DNA of 19,302 nucleotides from WAOL01 sp964399035. Lineage in GTDB: Archaea; Thermoproteota; Thermoprotei_A; Sulfolobales; NBVN01. The stretch covers positions 1-19,302 of the forward strand of contig CAYNPH010000015.1 of the NCBI GenBank assembly GCA_964399035.1, written 5' to 3'. The notes below the pieces were generated by a model. That model was not told the DNA's origin. It searched no databases and saw only the letters and a program-made list of their open reading frames with translations. Each line of letters begins with the position of its first letter. Within the stretch, counting starts at the first letter, position 1. A program made the translations under genes and the position numbers. Positions 14,350 to 19,302 of the stretch are shown here, piece after piece.

Positions 14350-14649
14350 CTAACTCTCAGCCTCACTAGTGCGGACTTCACTGACCGTAATGGGTATTGC
14401 TAGGACTGCCTTGAGTATCTTACCTTCCTTGTCAACCGGAAGAACCCTTACCGCCACTCTTCTGGGAGGCTTGTCGTAGGCCCTTGAAAAGATGTACTCG
14501 TTAATAGACTCATCTATTATGATCTTCTCCGCCTTAGTATGCCTCTTCAGGAACTCCCTTATCCTCTTAAGGGCCCTCGGAGCTCTACGTGCACGGCCCG
14601 TCCAGTACAGCCGTGAAAGGTTTATCACGTATATCCTCTCATCTGGCAT
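14350..14649 (-). CDS. rpl31e: Ribosomal protein eL31
   Basis: 99 residues. RIYVINLSRLYWTGRARRAPRA at the start, the basic helix RIREFLKRHTKAEKIIID and VAVRVLPVDKEGKI are typical of eL31, which sits at the exit tunnel rim of the 50S subunit. The ATG at 14649 follows GGTGAT by 5 nt and comes 29 nt after the rpl39e stop. The C-terminal tail (VSEVRTSEAES) is acidic and extends past the conserved domain. eL31 next to eL39 and aIF6 is the usual archaeal cluster. Confidence 0.96.
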   Translation of the reverse strand: MPDERIYVINLSRLYWTGRARRAPRALKRIREFLKRHTKAEKIIIDESINEYIFSRAYDKPPRRVAVRVLPVDKEGKILKAVLAIPITVSEVRTSEAES

Positions 14650-14678
14650 CCTAGATCACCACTCCCTTCAATCCATCA

Positions 14679-14837
14679 TTAAATATTGCCTAGCTTGGAT
14701 CTCCTCCAATTACGCATGCGTGGTCTGTACGGTACTTTCCTTAAGGTTTTTATCACTACCCATACCGGTATTGATGAATTACTCTTGAGTGCCCTAGCGA
14801 GGCGGAGTTTCCGTGCGACATGCTTATTACGAGCCAT
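14679..14837 (-). CDS. rpl39e: Ribosomal protein eL39
   Basis: A 52-residue gene, ATG 14837-14835 to TAA 14681-14679, between pdcd5 and rpl31e. The protein starts MARNKHVARKLRLARALKSN, continues with SIPVWVVIKTLRK and ends RMRNWRRSKLGNI. This matches the eL39 pattern closely: basic helix, IPxWVxxKTxRK and the terminal NWRRxKL. eL39 lines the peptide exit tunnel of archaeal and eukaryotic ribosomes. The start has GGTGAG about 5 nt upstream and lies 5 nt after the pdcd5 stop. The gene is easily lost to length filters, but amino acid identity, spacing and operon position leave little doubt. Confidence 0.97.
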   Translation of the reverse strand: MARNKHVARKLRLARALKSNSSIPVWVVIKTLRKVPYRPRMRNWRRSKLGNI

Positions 14838-14842
14838 TCCAC

Positions 14843-15193
14843 TCACCTCTTCTCCCTAATCCTTATGCGGAACTCACGCCTACTTCTGGAGTCAACTACG
14901 TATAAAATCTGTTTTAAGGTTTCCTCGTCGATGATCCGTGTTAATTGTCCGGATAAGGCCAGACTGACAATGTATTCCTCGACAGCATTGGCGAGTTCAG
15001 GTCTCACTAGCTTCACATTATTCAAGCGCGCTCTAGCCTCTGGGGTCATTACTCTCCTCAGGATTTCCTGTTTCTGCGCCTCCCGAGCCAGCTCTTCCTG
15101 CCTTCTTTTTTCTTCAGCTTGCTTCCTTAACAGGGCTTCTAGCCTTCTTCTTTTAAGCTCCTCCAACTCAGCATCATAATATTCGTCACTCAC
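14843..15193 (-). CDS. PDCD5/TFAR19-family DNA-binding protein
   Basis: 116 residues. A long charged N-terminal helix (about 6-48) rich in Arg/Lys/Glu/Gln leads into a three-helix core with TPEARARLNNVKLVRPELANAVE and LILSLALSGQL-like helices; this is the archaeal PDCD5 family (about 110-120 residues). The family binds nucleic acid non-specifically; its role in archaea is unclear, and the constant link with ribosomal genes suggests translation. The start is GTG at 15193, overlapping the rps19e stop as GTGA and preceded by GGAGGT 8 nt upstream. It lies upstream of rpl39e in the operon. Confidence 0.93.
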   Translation of the reverse strand: MSDEYYDAELEELKRRRLEALLRKQAEEKRRQEELAREAQKQEILRRVMTPEARARLNNVKLVRPELANAVEEYIVSLALSGQLTRIIDEETLKQILYVVDSRSRREFRIRIREKR

Positions 15194-15663
15194 TTCTTTG
15201 AACCTCCGTACTTACTCAACTCCGGTATTTCTTTAACTACCTCTTGGAATACTTCACCAGCTATTTTATCCATTATTGACCTACCTTTAGGTGTGAGAAC
15301 TCTACCCTTGTTGCCTTTCTTTGCAACTAGCCCCGCGCGCTCAAGCTGCTGGAGTATTCTCCTTATGTGCGAGCCACCGGCCTTCCTGAAGTGAGAGGGA
15401 GCCGATCCCCTATCTTTTAACCCTCCGTATATAATCCTGAACCTCTCTATTCCTAGTGGTCTTCCAGCTATGTACAGCTTCCGCATGATACTTGCTGCCC
15501 TAATGTACCACCAGTCAGGATCCTCCGGAACTTTCTCCTTATGCGAACCTGTCTTGACAAATAACGCCCACTCGGGAGGCTCCACCGCACGTACATTCTC
15601 CTTTAAGTACTGGGCCAACGCCCTGATGAACCTATCAGCTGGCACTTCCTTCACATTCACCAT
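15190..15663 (-). CDS. rps19e: Ribosomal protein eS19
   Basis: 157 residues with diagnostic eS19 motifs: WALFVKTGSHKE (about 33-44), DPDWWYIRAASIMRKLYI (about 48-65), YGGLKDRGSAPSHFRKAGGS (about 79-98) and the winged-helix end LEQAGLV-like LERAGLV. eS19 is needed for 30S head assembly. ATG 15663 follows GGGGAG and opens the operon rps19e-pdcd5-rpl39e-rpl31e-aif6-rplX-pfdA. The length (usually about 150) is normal, with a short basic C-terminal tail that overlaps the next gene. Confidence 0.97.
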   Translation of the reverse strand: MVNVKEVPADRFIRALAQYLKENVRAVEPPEWALFVKTGSHKEKVPEDPDWWYIRAASIMRKLYIAGRPLGIERFRIIYGGLKDRGSAPSHFRKAGGSHIRRILQQLERAGLVAKKGNKGRVLTPKGRSIMDKIAGEVFQEVVKEIPELSKYGGSKK

Positions 15664-15701
15664 TACACTCTCCCCGCTCCTCAGAAACTACCCCTGAAGT
15701 T

Positions 15702-15709
15702 TTATTAAG
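15702..15709 (-). promoter_or_regulatory. Promoter (BRE/TATA) of the rps19e operon
   Basis: On the minus strand, GTAAAG (BRE-like) directly precedes CTTAATAA (TATA-like), with the box ending 39 nt before the ATG. Transcription about 25 nt below the box would give a leader of about 15-20 nt holding GGGGAG. The gap to the next plus-strand gene (15664-15804) otherwise holds only that gene's own leader region. Confidence 0.6.
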
Positions 15710-15804
15710 CTTTACACTTGTTCAAGACCCTTCCTAATGATATGGGAGTCTAACGCACGGTAAGTGTTATGTAGCACGAAATTCCAGGTAAATTGGGGGA
15801 GTAA

Positions 15805-16269
15805 TTGGGTATATTCGACAAGGTCAAAATTCCTAAAGTGAAGGAGGCATTAAGAAAGAGCTTTACACCCAAGAAAATTGAGAGTGCCCAGTTAAGACCC
15901 GCTGAGATTATGGCTAGAAGGCTTTTGGAGAAATGGAACATTATATCTGAGGAACACATCACGTTAAGTCTACTACTAGACGACGCTGAAACGCCGTACC
16001 TTTGCCAAATAACCAAGGTGGAGCCGTATAAGCCGGTCTTCGGCGGGAAGGCTGACGTGAGGGTGGAATGCCAATATTACTTAGAGGATGCATATGCAAC
16101 TACCTACTATAACAGCATGTACGGGGACGAGGAGGACCACGATAATTATGATGAGTATCAGTGGAATACGCCCCAATTCAAAAGCAGTGTATACAGACCT
16201 GAGCATGTGCTTAAGGTGTATGTTGATCCTGAATTCTACGAAAAGTTAATGATCATTCTTACAACGTAG
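15805..16269 (+). CDS. Uncharacterised soluble protein
   Basis: 154 residues, not recognised. The N-terminal third is basic and helical (GIFDKVKIPKVKEALRKSF, then RPAEIMARRLLEKW), the middle looks like beta strands (HITLSLLLDDAETPYLCQI, KADVRVECQYYL), and about residues 90-125 form a very acidic, Tyr/Asp-rich stretch (SMYGDEEDHDNYDEYQW). The C-terminus is again helix and strand. There is no signal peptide or membrane segment and no catalytic motif that I know. The start is TTG at 15805, supported by GGGGGAG ending 4 nt upstream; no ATG or GTG is available close by. Coding is supported by the strong ribosome binding site and normal neighbouring composition. It diverges from the rps19e operon and is followed 80 nt later by a membrane-protein gene. 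Confidence 0.75.
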   Translation: MGIFDKVKIPKVKEALRKSFTPKKIESAQLRPAEIMARRLLEKWNIISEEHITLSLLLDDAETPYLCQITKVEPYKPVFGGKADVRVECQYYLEDAYATTYYNSMYGDEEDHDNYDEYQWNTPQFKSSVYRPEHVLKVYVDPEFYEKLMIILTT

Positions 16270-16349
16270 TAGACTCACCTGGTAATGGGCACCGAGCAGT
16301 TACACGATAAATAGCCTTATTTTACCTCCTAAAACTATCGTCTGGCTGA

Positions 16350-16859
16350 ATGACGTTGAGCGACGATAATCGCATGGAGGCTGAGAAAGTAGAGGTAAGG
16401 GAATCAAGCGTCCCTATGGACCTTACAGCCGGTCTTTTCTACTTCTCTATAGCGTTATTCTTCTCTGTGCTGGTAGCGTATGCGATCCTATCGCTTACCC
16501 GAGGACCTTACATAGGATATAGGGTGCCCTACTACCTCATAGTATTGGCTCTGGCAACCTTCCTCTCAACACTAGTATTCATTGTTGCAGCCGTAGTCAA
16601 GTACACCAGGAGGATTATTTATGCGCTCATATTCTCCCTGCTCTCAGTATCCGTGAGTTTCTACCTTTACGAATACTACATCGTTCTGTCCAGGCATCTC
16701 AGCGTCATGCCGTTGCCTTGCATGCTCTTACTAAGTAATGGAACACACACCACATACGCTGTGGATCTAGGGCAAGTGGCACTGATCATAGCAGTTCTGC
16801 TATCTTACGCACTTCGCAAACATTGCAGGGAAGCGGGTAATGTCAGTCGAGATCGTTGA
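16350..16859 (+). CDS. Uncharacterised membrane protein with four predicted helices
   Basis: 169 residues. The N-terminal 22 residues are charged and presumably cytoplasmic. Hydrophobic segments lie at about 25-48, 60-84, 88-112 and 138-158, followed by a short basic tail. A longer loop with a Cys and an NGT sequon (about 113-136) lies between helices 3 and 4 and may be external. I recognise no family motif. No clear ribosome binding site precedes ATG 16350, but AT-rich TATA-like stretches lie at 16306-16313 and 16318-16325, so a leaderless or short-leader transcript is plausible. An internal ATG at residue 9 is an alternative start. The hydrophobic pattern and length make a real gene likely; its job is unknown. 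Confidence 0.68.
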   Translation: MTLSDDNRMEAEKVEVRESSVPMDLTAGLFYFSIALFFSVLVAYAILSLTRGPYIGYRVPYYLIVLALATFLSTLVFIVAAVVKYTRRIIYALIFSLLSVSVSFYLYEYYIVLSRHLSVMPLPCMLLLSNGTHTTYAVDLGQVALIIAVLLSYALRKHCREAGNVSRDR

Positions 16860-16891
16860 GGATGTACTACTTTTGTGAGAAAGGACGTGAT

Positions 16892-16899
16892 GTTTTTAA
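16892..16899 (+). promoter_or_regulatory. TATA box for tRNA-Glu
   Basis: GTTTTTAA lies about 26 nt before the tRNA 5' end at 16925, the spacing expected for an archaeal tRNA promoter. It lies in the 65-nt gap after the membrane-protein gene. Confidence 0.6.
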
Positions 16900-16924
16900 G
16901 TCCCCAGAGATTGAAGCTATTGGT

Positions 16925-17032
16925 GCCGCGGTAGTATAGCCCGGCCAAGTATGCGGGCCTCTCGAGTTAGGGCTTGAGCCGGCCCTGCGTGGACAGCCCG
17001 TGACCCGGGTTCAAATCCCGGCCGCGGCACCA
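16925..17032 (+). tRNA. tRNA-Glu(CUC) with a 30-nt intron
   Basis: Acceptor GCCGCGG pairs with CCGCGGC (17022-17028), the discriminator A is at 17029 and CCA is encoded at 17030-17032. The D arm is followed by anticodon stem CGGGC (16954-16958) with GCCCG (16996-17000). The spliced anticodon loop reads CTCTCGA, so the anticodon is CTC (16961-16963). The T arm is CCGGG/CCCGG around TTCAAAT. Removing 16965-16994 leaves a normal 75-nt tRNA that closely matches archaeal tRNA-Glu in the loop and stem. The 3' end lies only 4 nt from the nep1 stop on the other strand. Confidence 0.95.
16965..16994 (+). other. tRNA-Glu intron (after position 37)
   Basis: 30 nt between G37 and A38; the boundary is ambiguous by 1 nt because both junctions carry an A. 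It contains an internal hairpin AGGGC/GCCCT (16969-16973 with 16982-16986). Position 37/38 is the canonical archaeal site cut by the splicing endonuclease. In my hand fold the central 4-bp helix of the bulge-helix-bulge (16959-16962 with 16989-16992) has one mismatch and wobble pairs, so the motif appears relaxed. Confidence 0.8.
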
Positions 17033-17036
17033 CATG

Positions 17037-17732
17037 CTACTTTGGTAGTATACCTAGTAGCTCCTCGCACGCGTGCGCAATGCGGGACGCTACGACCCAG
17101 GTCTCAAGGGGCTTAGGATATATTGCGTAGACGCTTCTTGCTAACGCCTTCGTCTCTTCCTCGAAGTCGCCGTGAGGAAACGCACCTATGACTATGGGGG
17201 CGTTATACTTAAGTGACTCAGAGCAAGCTGCTACCGGGTTTCGAAGCTCCCCCCACTCGCTCAGCAGAATTACGTTATCAAAACCCAGCATCTTCAAAAG
17301 TGAGCTTAGCGTTGCTGGCTTCACCGTTATTAACGGCTTCTCGGCTTGAGGTGGAATTTGCCCCTCAACTAGTAGCTGCTCCATCAGACCGACAAACCTG
17401 TTGTAATTCCTAGGTATTCTGGTTGCCGGATCTATAAACAGCACGTAGTCATTTAAGGTGTGCACGTAGACCTTCAGTCTCCCTTCTAAGTTAAGCGGTG
17501 ATGAAAGGAGCTCCAGCAGGGTGACGTGGACTATATCTGGCCTACCCCTCTTTTCCCTCTTACTAAGGTGCTTCATAGCATGATAATGCAGTGAAACATC
17601 AAGTATAGTCTCCGTGGGTTTTCGCCCACGTCTTCGTGCGTTTTTAACCACCGCGGGATGCCCGGCTATTTGCTGAGGCACTAGCTCAAGGCTTGCCTCA
17701 GCGAGTATTACTGTAACCTGCTCGACACTCAT
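17037..17732 (-). CDS. nep1: rRNA pseudouridine N1-methyltransferase Nep1 (Emg1)
   Basis: 231 residues of the SPOUT-class Nep1 family. Visible signatures are LELVP at 15-19, the basic RRRGRKPTETILDVSLHYHA (about 33-52), GRPDIVHVTLLELLSSPLN (about 63-81), RIPRNYNRFVGLMEQLL (about 105-121), and C-terminal SAM-site loops LLSEWGE and IGAFPHGDF. Nep1 methylates N1 of a pseudouridine in the 16S/18S rRNA decoding region and assists 30S assembly. ATG 17732 follows GGGGT by 4 nt. The gene diverges from rnp4-yhbY, which also work on RNA, and its stop almost touches the 3' end of tRNA-Glu. Confidence 0.95.
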   Translation of the reverse strand: MSVEQVTVILAEASLELVPQQIAGHPAVVKNARRRGRKPTETILDVSLHYHAMKHLSKREKRGRPDIVHVTLLELLSSPLNLEGRLKVYVHTLNDYVLFIDPATRIPRNYNRFVGLMEQLLVEGQIPPQAEKPLITVKPATLSSLLKMLGFDNVILLSEWGELRNPVAACSESLKYNAPIVIGAFPHGDFEEETKALARSVYAIYPKPLETWVVASRIAHACEELLGILPK

Positions 17733-17761
17733 GCTTACCCCGATTAGATGAGGCTAAGTCC

Positions 17762-17787
17762 TCTATAAAGCAAAGTGCCTTAATTTA
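17762..17787. promoter_or_regulatory. Divergent promoters of nep1 and rnp4-yhbY
   Basis: The 74-89-nt gap between the two starts holds two TATA-like boxes: TTTATAGA on the minus strand (17769-17762) for nep1, 30 nt from its ATG, and TTAATTTA on the plus strand (17780-17787) for rnp4. The boxes are about 10 nt apart, so TBP/TFB binding at the two sites may interfere. The start predicted from the plus box falls near 17807-17810. Confidence 0.55.
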
Positions 17788-17821
17788 CGGGTTCCGATGT
17801 AGTTATATGCGGGAGGGATTA

Positions 17822-18175
17822 ATGCGTAGGAAGTTCAGGAACGCAAAGCGGGACCTAGCATACCAGCGAGCGTTAATACTATATGGTGAGGCCGTTAAAG
17901 CCCTCAAGAAAGGGATGACGGACCTCTCACGCAGATACATAACGTTAGGTCTGAGGTTACTGAGCAAAGCTGACGTTAGAAAGCCCGTTAAGTACAGGAG
18001 GTGGGTTTGCAAGAACTGCTTAGTACCCTTGGTGCCGGGGCTTTCGTGCCGCGTTAGGATACGGAGAAATAGGAAACAAATTATAGTGACGAAGACCTGC
18101 TTACACTGTGGATACGTGGTGAGGACACCATGCCCAAGGGGAAAATCAAGAGATCAGAGAAAGTCAAGCGCGTGA
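17822..18175 (+). CDS. rnp4: RNase P protein component 4 (Rpp21)
   Basis: 117 residues from ATG 17822. Two N-terminal helices (RRKFRNAKRDLAYQRALILY and a second to about residue 48) are followed by a zinc ribbon with CKNC (residues 63-66) and CLHC (93-96). This is the Rpp21/Rpr2 fold; with Rpp29 it binds the specificity domain of RNase P RNA and helps remove tRNA 5' leaders. I prefer 17822 because GGGAGGG (17811-17817) lies 4 nt upstream. An in-frame ATG at 17807 adds five residues, has no binding site and would be nearly leaderless from the predicted start. The last 46 nt also encode the start of yhbY, so the basic tail (PRGKSRDQRKSSA) is constrained by two frames. Confidence 0.92.
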   Translation: MRRKFRNAKRDLAYQRALILYGEAVKALKKGMTDLSRRYITLGLRLLSKADVRKPVKYRRWVCKNCLVPLVPGLSCRVRIRRNRKQIIVTKTCLHCGYVVRTPCPRGKSRDQRKSSA

Positions 18176-18414
18176 TTGCAGGGGAACCACACGTGCGGAT
18201 AGGCAAGAACGGAGTAACACCCGGCGTAATCGAGGAAATACGCACTTGGCTAAAACGAGAAGGCGTAATAAAGGTAAGGGTACTGAAGTCCCTAAAGCGG
18301 GCAGGAGCGGATATTAAAGAAATTGCCCACGAAGTCGCCTCCAAGGTCAATGCCGAGGTACTTGACATCAGGGGCAACGTCTTCGTCATAGCCAGAAAAC
18401 AAACTAAACACTAA
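18130..18414 (+). CDS. yhbY: CRM-domain RNA-binding protein (YhbY family)
   Basis: 94 residues, essentially one CRM domain: helix, strand VRIGKNGVTPGVIEEIRTWL with the GxxG loop GKNG at 25-28, strand KVRVLKS, helix and the final VLDIRGNVFVIAR strand. YhbY-like proteins bind pre-50S ribosomal particles; plant CRM proteins act in intron splicing. ATG 18130 has GGTGAG about 7-12 nt upstream. It overlaps rnp4 by 46 nt in another frame; the CRM fold needs these residues, so the overlap is real rather than a start error. Co-transcription with rnp4 is recurrent in Crenarchaeota. Confidence 0.93.
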   Translation: MPKGKIKRSEKVKRVIAGEPHVRIGKNGVTPGVIEEIRTWLKREGVIKVRVLKSLKRAGADIKEIAHEVASKVNAEVLDIRGNVFVIARKQTKH

Positions 18415-18455
18415 ACACTGGTACATATCACGCCAATAGGCTTCTACGTGAAGGG

Positions 18456-18469
18456 TTTCCAAACGGAAA
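18456..18469 (+). other. Small hairpin in the 145-nt gap after yhbY
   Basis: TTTCC, loop AAAC, then GGAAA form a perfect 5-bp stem about 40 nt past the yhbY stop. There is no T-run after it, so a standard terminator is not supported. The rest of the gap 18415-18559 shows no reading frame or tRNA, and I found no C/D box pair. Confidence 0.25.
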
Positions 18470-18559
18470 TGACTGCTAACTAAGTGCGGAAGCCACACAT
18501 ACTTCGACGCCTAGCCTCATTATATTGTGAATAGCTCGATGAAGAACGCCGAGGGGTGT

Positions 18560-18636
18560 TGGTGCCGCCGCGGGGATTTGAACCCCGGACACCCCGGTCT
18601 TCAGCCGGGTGCTCTCCCGGGCTGAGCTACGGCGGC
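18560..18636 (-). tRNA. tRNA-Phe(GAA)
   Basis: On the minus strand: acceptor GCCGCCG/CGGCGGC, D arm beginning GCTCAGCCCGGGAGAGC, anticodon stem CCCGG/CCGGG around loop CTGAAGA (anticodon GAA), T arm CGGGG/CCCCG around TTCAAAT, discriminator A and encoded CCA at 18562-18560. It is 74 nt without CCA and has no intron. It is a single-gene unit between yhbY and archease, with its own promoter. Confidence 0.96.
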
Positions 18637-18661
18637 TCCGAGGATTGATTGGTTGAGTTAC

Positions 18662-18669
18662 TATTTAAG
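18662..18669 (-). promoter_or_regulatory. TATA box for tRNA-Phe
   Basis: AAAACTTAAATAG on the minus strand gives a good BRE-TATA pair with the box CTTAAATA ending 26 nt before the tRNA 5' end at 18636. Confidence 0.65.
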
Positions 18670-18717
18670 TTTTACAACGGGTAGTTGTGCGGTGTTCACG
18701 CTTAATCCAGACATGCG

Positions 18718-19152
18718 TTATAGGTCGAACACTACTCTAAGTACCCAGCAACCCTCAACGTTCTTCACCTCCATTAACGAGTACGTCACTGCTTTCACCT
18801 CCGTACGTACCTCATGCCTTGAGGGATCGAAGACCTCACCCCACGCGCTTGCCTTGTACATGTATTCATCGCCTGTTTTCTTAACCTCATAGACTTTGAA
18901 CTCAGAGAAAACTAAGCTTTCGGCATCATGCAGTATTAGTAGATCCTCTAACCACCTATATAGCACACCTTCCAGGTCAACTCCGGTACCGCTTAAATCC
19001 TTCTTAATAAGCGGGCGAACCTTGCTTGTGTCCGTCATTATCTCGAACATTCCTTTTGCCATCCACTCGAACGCCTCCTCAAGAGTTCTCCCGCTCGCCT
19101 CAACGTAAGCATCTGCTGTATGTTCAAGGAATCTGAAGTAACCACACTTCAT
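18718..19152 (-). CDS. Archease (RtcB tRNA-ligase activator)
   Basis: 144 residues. The diagnostic N-terminus FLEHTADAYVEASG (8-21) provides His11 and Asp14. Later come the helix LEEAFEWMAKGMFEIM, the segment RWLEDLLILHDAES and VKAVTYSLM. The C-terminus VVFDL keeps the conserved Asp143 of the metal site. Archease binds metal and speeds guanylylation and turnover of the tRNA-splicing ligase RtcB, so it supports maturation of intron-containing tRNAs such as the tRNA-Glu in this window. ATG 19152 follows GGCGGT by 3-4 nt. It shares a bidirectional promoter with tRNA-Gly and its stop faces the tRNA-Phe promoter. Confidence 0.95.
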   Translation of the reverse strand: MKCGYFRFLEHTADAYVEASGRTLEEAFEWMAKGMFEIMTDTSKVRPLIKKDLSGTGVDLEGVLYRWLEDLLILHDAESLVFSEFKVYEVKKTGDEYMYKASAWGEVFDPSRHEVRTEVKAVTYSLMEVKNVEGCWVLRVVFDL

Positions 19153-19185
19153 GATACCGCCCAGCCTTCTTGGTAGTCTGAGGCA

Positions 19186-19200
19186 CTAAAAGCTTAAACC
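19186..19200. promoter_or_regulatory. Overlapping bidirectional promoter for archease and tRNA-Gly
   Basis: CTAAAAGCTTAAACC is centred on the palindrome AAGCTT (19190-19195). Read rightward, TAAAAG acts as BRE and CTTAAAC as TATA, centred about 27 nt before the tRNA-Gly 5' end. Read leftward, GTTTAAG acts as BRE and CTTTTAG as TATA, about 38 nt before the archease ATG. The two TATA boxes share or touch the same bases. Confidence 0.6.
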
Positions 19201-19222
19201 CCCTACGTCCCTAAATTGTATG

Positions 19223-19301
19223 GCGGCGGTCGTCTAGCCTGGTCTAGGACGCCGGCCTTCCAAGCCGGAGGTCCCGGGTTCAAATCCCGGCCGCCGCACC
19301 A
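19223..19301 (+). tRNA. tRNA-Gly(UCC)
   Basis: Acceptor GCGGCGG/CCGCCGC, D arm with GTCTAGCCTGGTCTAGGAC, anticodon stem CCGGC/GCCGG around loop CTTCCAA (anticodon TCC), T arm CCGGG/CCCGG around TTCAAAT, discriminator A at 19298 and encoded CCA at 19299-19301. No intron. It is complete, one base before the window's right edge. Confidence 0.96.
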
Positions 19302-19302
19302 G

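Noticed and set aside
14492..14788. 98-residue plus-strand frame across rpl31e and the rpl39e region
   Set aside because: The minus strand here encodes eL31 and eL39 with full motifs, so the opposite frame is spurious.
18456..18469. Intrinsic terminator after yhbY
   Set aside because: The stem is only 5 bp and no T-run follows it; archaeal termination usually needs a T-rich stretch.
1..19302. CRISPR arrays, transposons or toxin-antitoxin pairs
   Set aside because: No regularly spaced repeats, transposase motifs or terminal inverted repeats were seen; nearly all DNA is accounted for by core genes.

Overview
This window is chromosomal DNA from an archaeon, most probably a thermophilic crenarchaeote (Thermoproteota; a Desulfurococcales-like lineage is my guess). 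The evidence is eukaryote-type ribosomal proteins (L31e, L39e, LX/L20a, S19e), aIF6, Spt5, SecE/Sec61-gamma, prefoldin alpha, PDCD5, Nep1 and Rpp21. The tRNA genes encode their own CCA ends, one has a short archaeal-type intron, and BRE/TATA-like boxes lie 22-30 nt upstream of the tRNAs. The archaellum genes run in the crenarchaeal order arlX?-G-F-H-I-J.

Layout. (1) 1-5269, plus strand: 3' part of an archaellum operon, with the tail of an upstream gene (probably arlX), then arlG, arlF, arlH, arlI and arlJ, packed tightly with stop codons placed inside the next gene's ribosome binding site. (2) 5293-8872, minus strand: tRNA-Arg(UCU), a DUF434/PIN-like protein, and alaS, which overlaps the DUF434 gene by 4 nt. 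(3) 9004-12835, minus strand: ftsY-secE-spt5-rpl11-rpl1-rpl10, a secretion, elongation and ribosomal-stalk operon. The rpl12 (aP1) gene I would expect between rpl10 and alaS is absent. (4) 12955-15663, minus strand: rps19e-pdcd5-rpl39e-rpl31e-aif6-rplX-pfdA, a translation operon that includes the very short rpl39e gene at 14679-14837. (5) 15805-16859, plus strand: two genes I do not recognise, one soluble and one with four predicted membrane helices. (6) 16925-19301: tRNA-Glu(CUC) with an intron, nep1 (minus), divergent rnp4-yhbY (plus), tRNA-Phe(GAA) (minus), archease (minus) and tRNA-Gly(UCC) (plus), the last two sharing one compact bidirectional promoter.

Apart from the archaellum operon, nearly everything serves ribosome assembly, translation, protein targeting or tRNA maturation. 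RNase P Rpp21 and archease act on tRNA, Nep1 and the CRM-domain protein act on rRNA, and FtsY/SecE target nascent proteins to the membrane. I saw no mobile elements, CRISPR arrays or broken genes. The least explained parts are the two orphan genes at 15805-16859, the alaS-coupled DUF434 protein, an 11-nt inverted repeat linking tRNA-Arg to its own 3' trailer, the missing rpl12 and the shared archease/tRNA-Gly promoter. Stretches without genes are all shorter than 300 nt.
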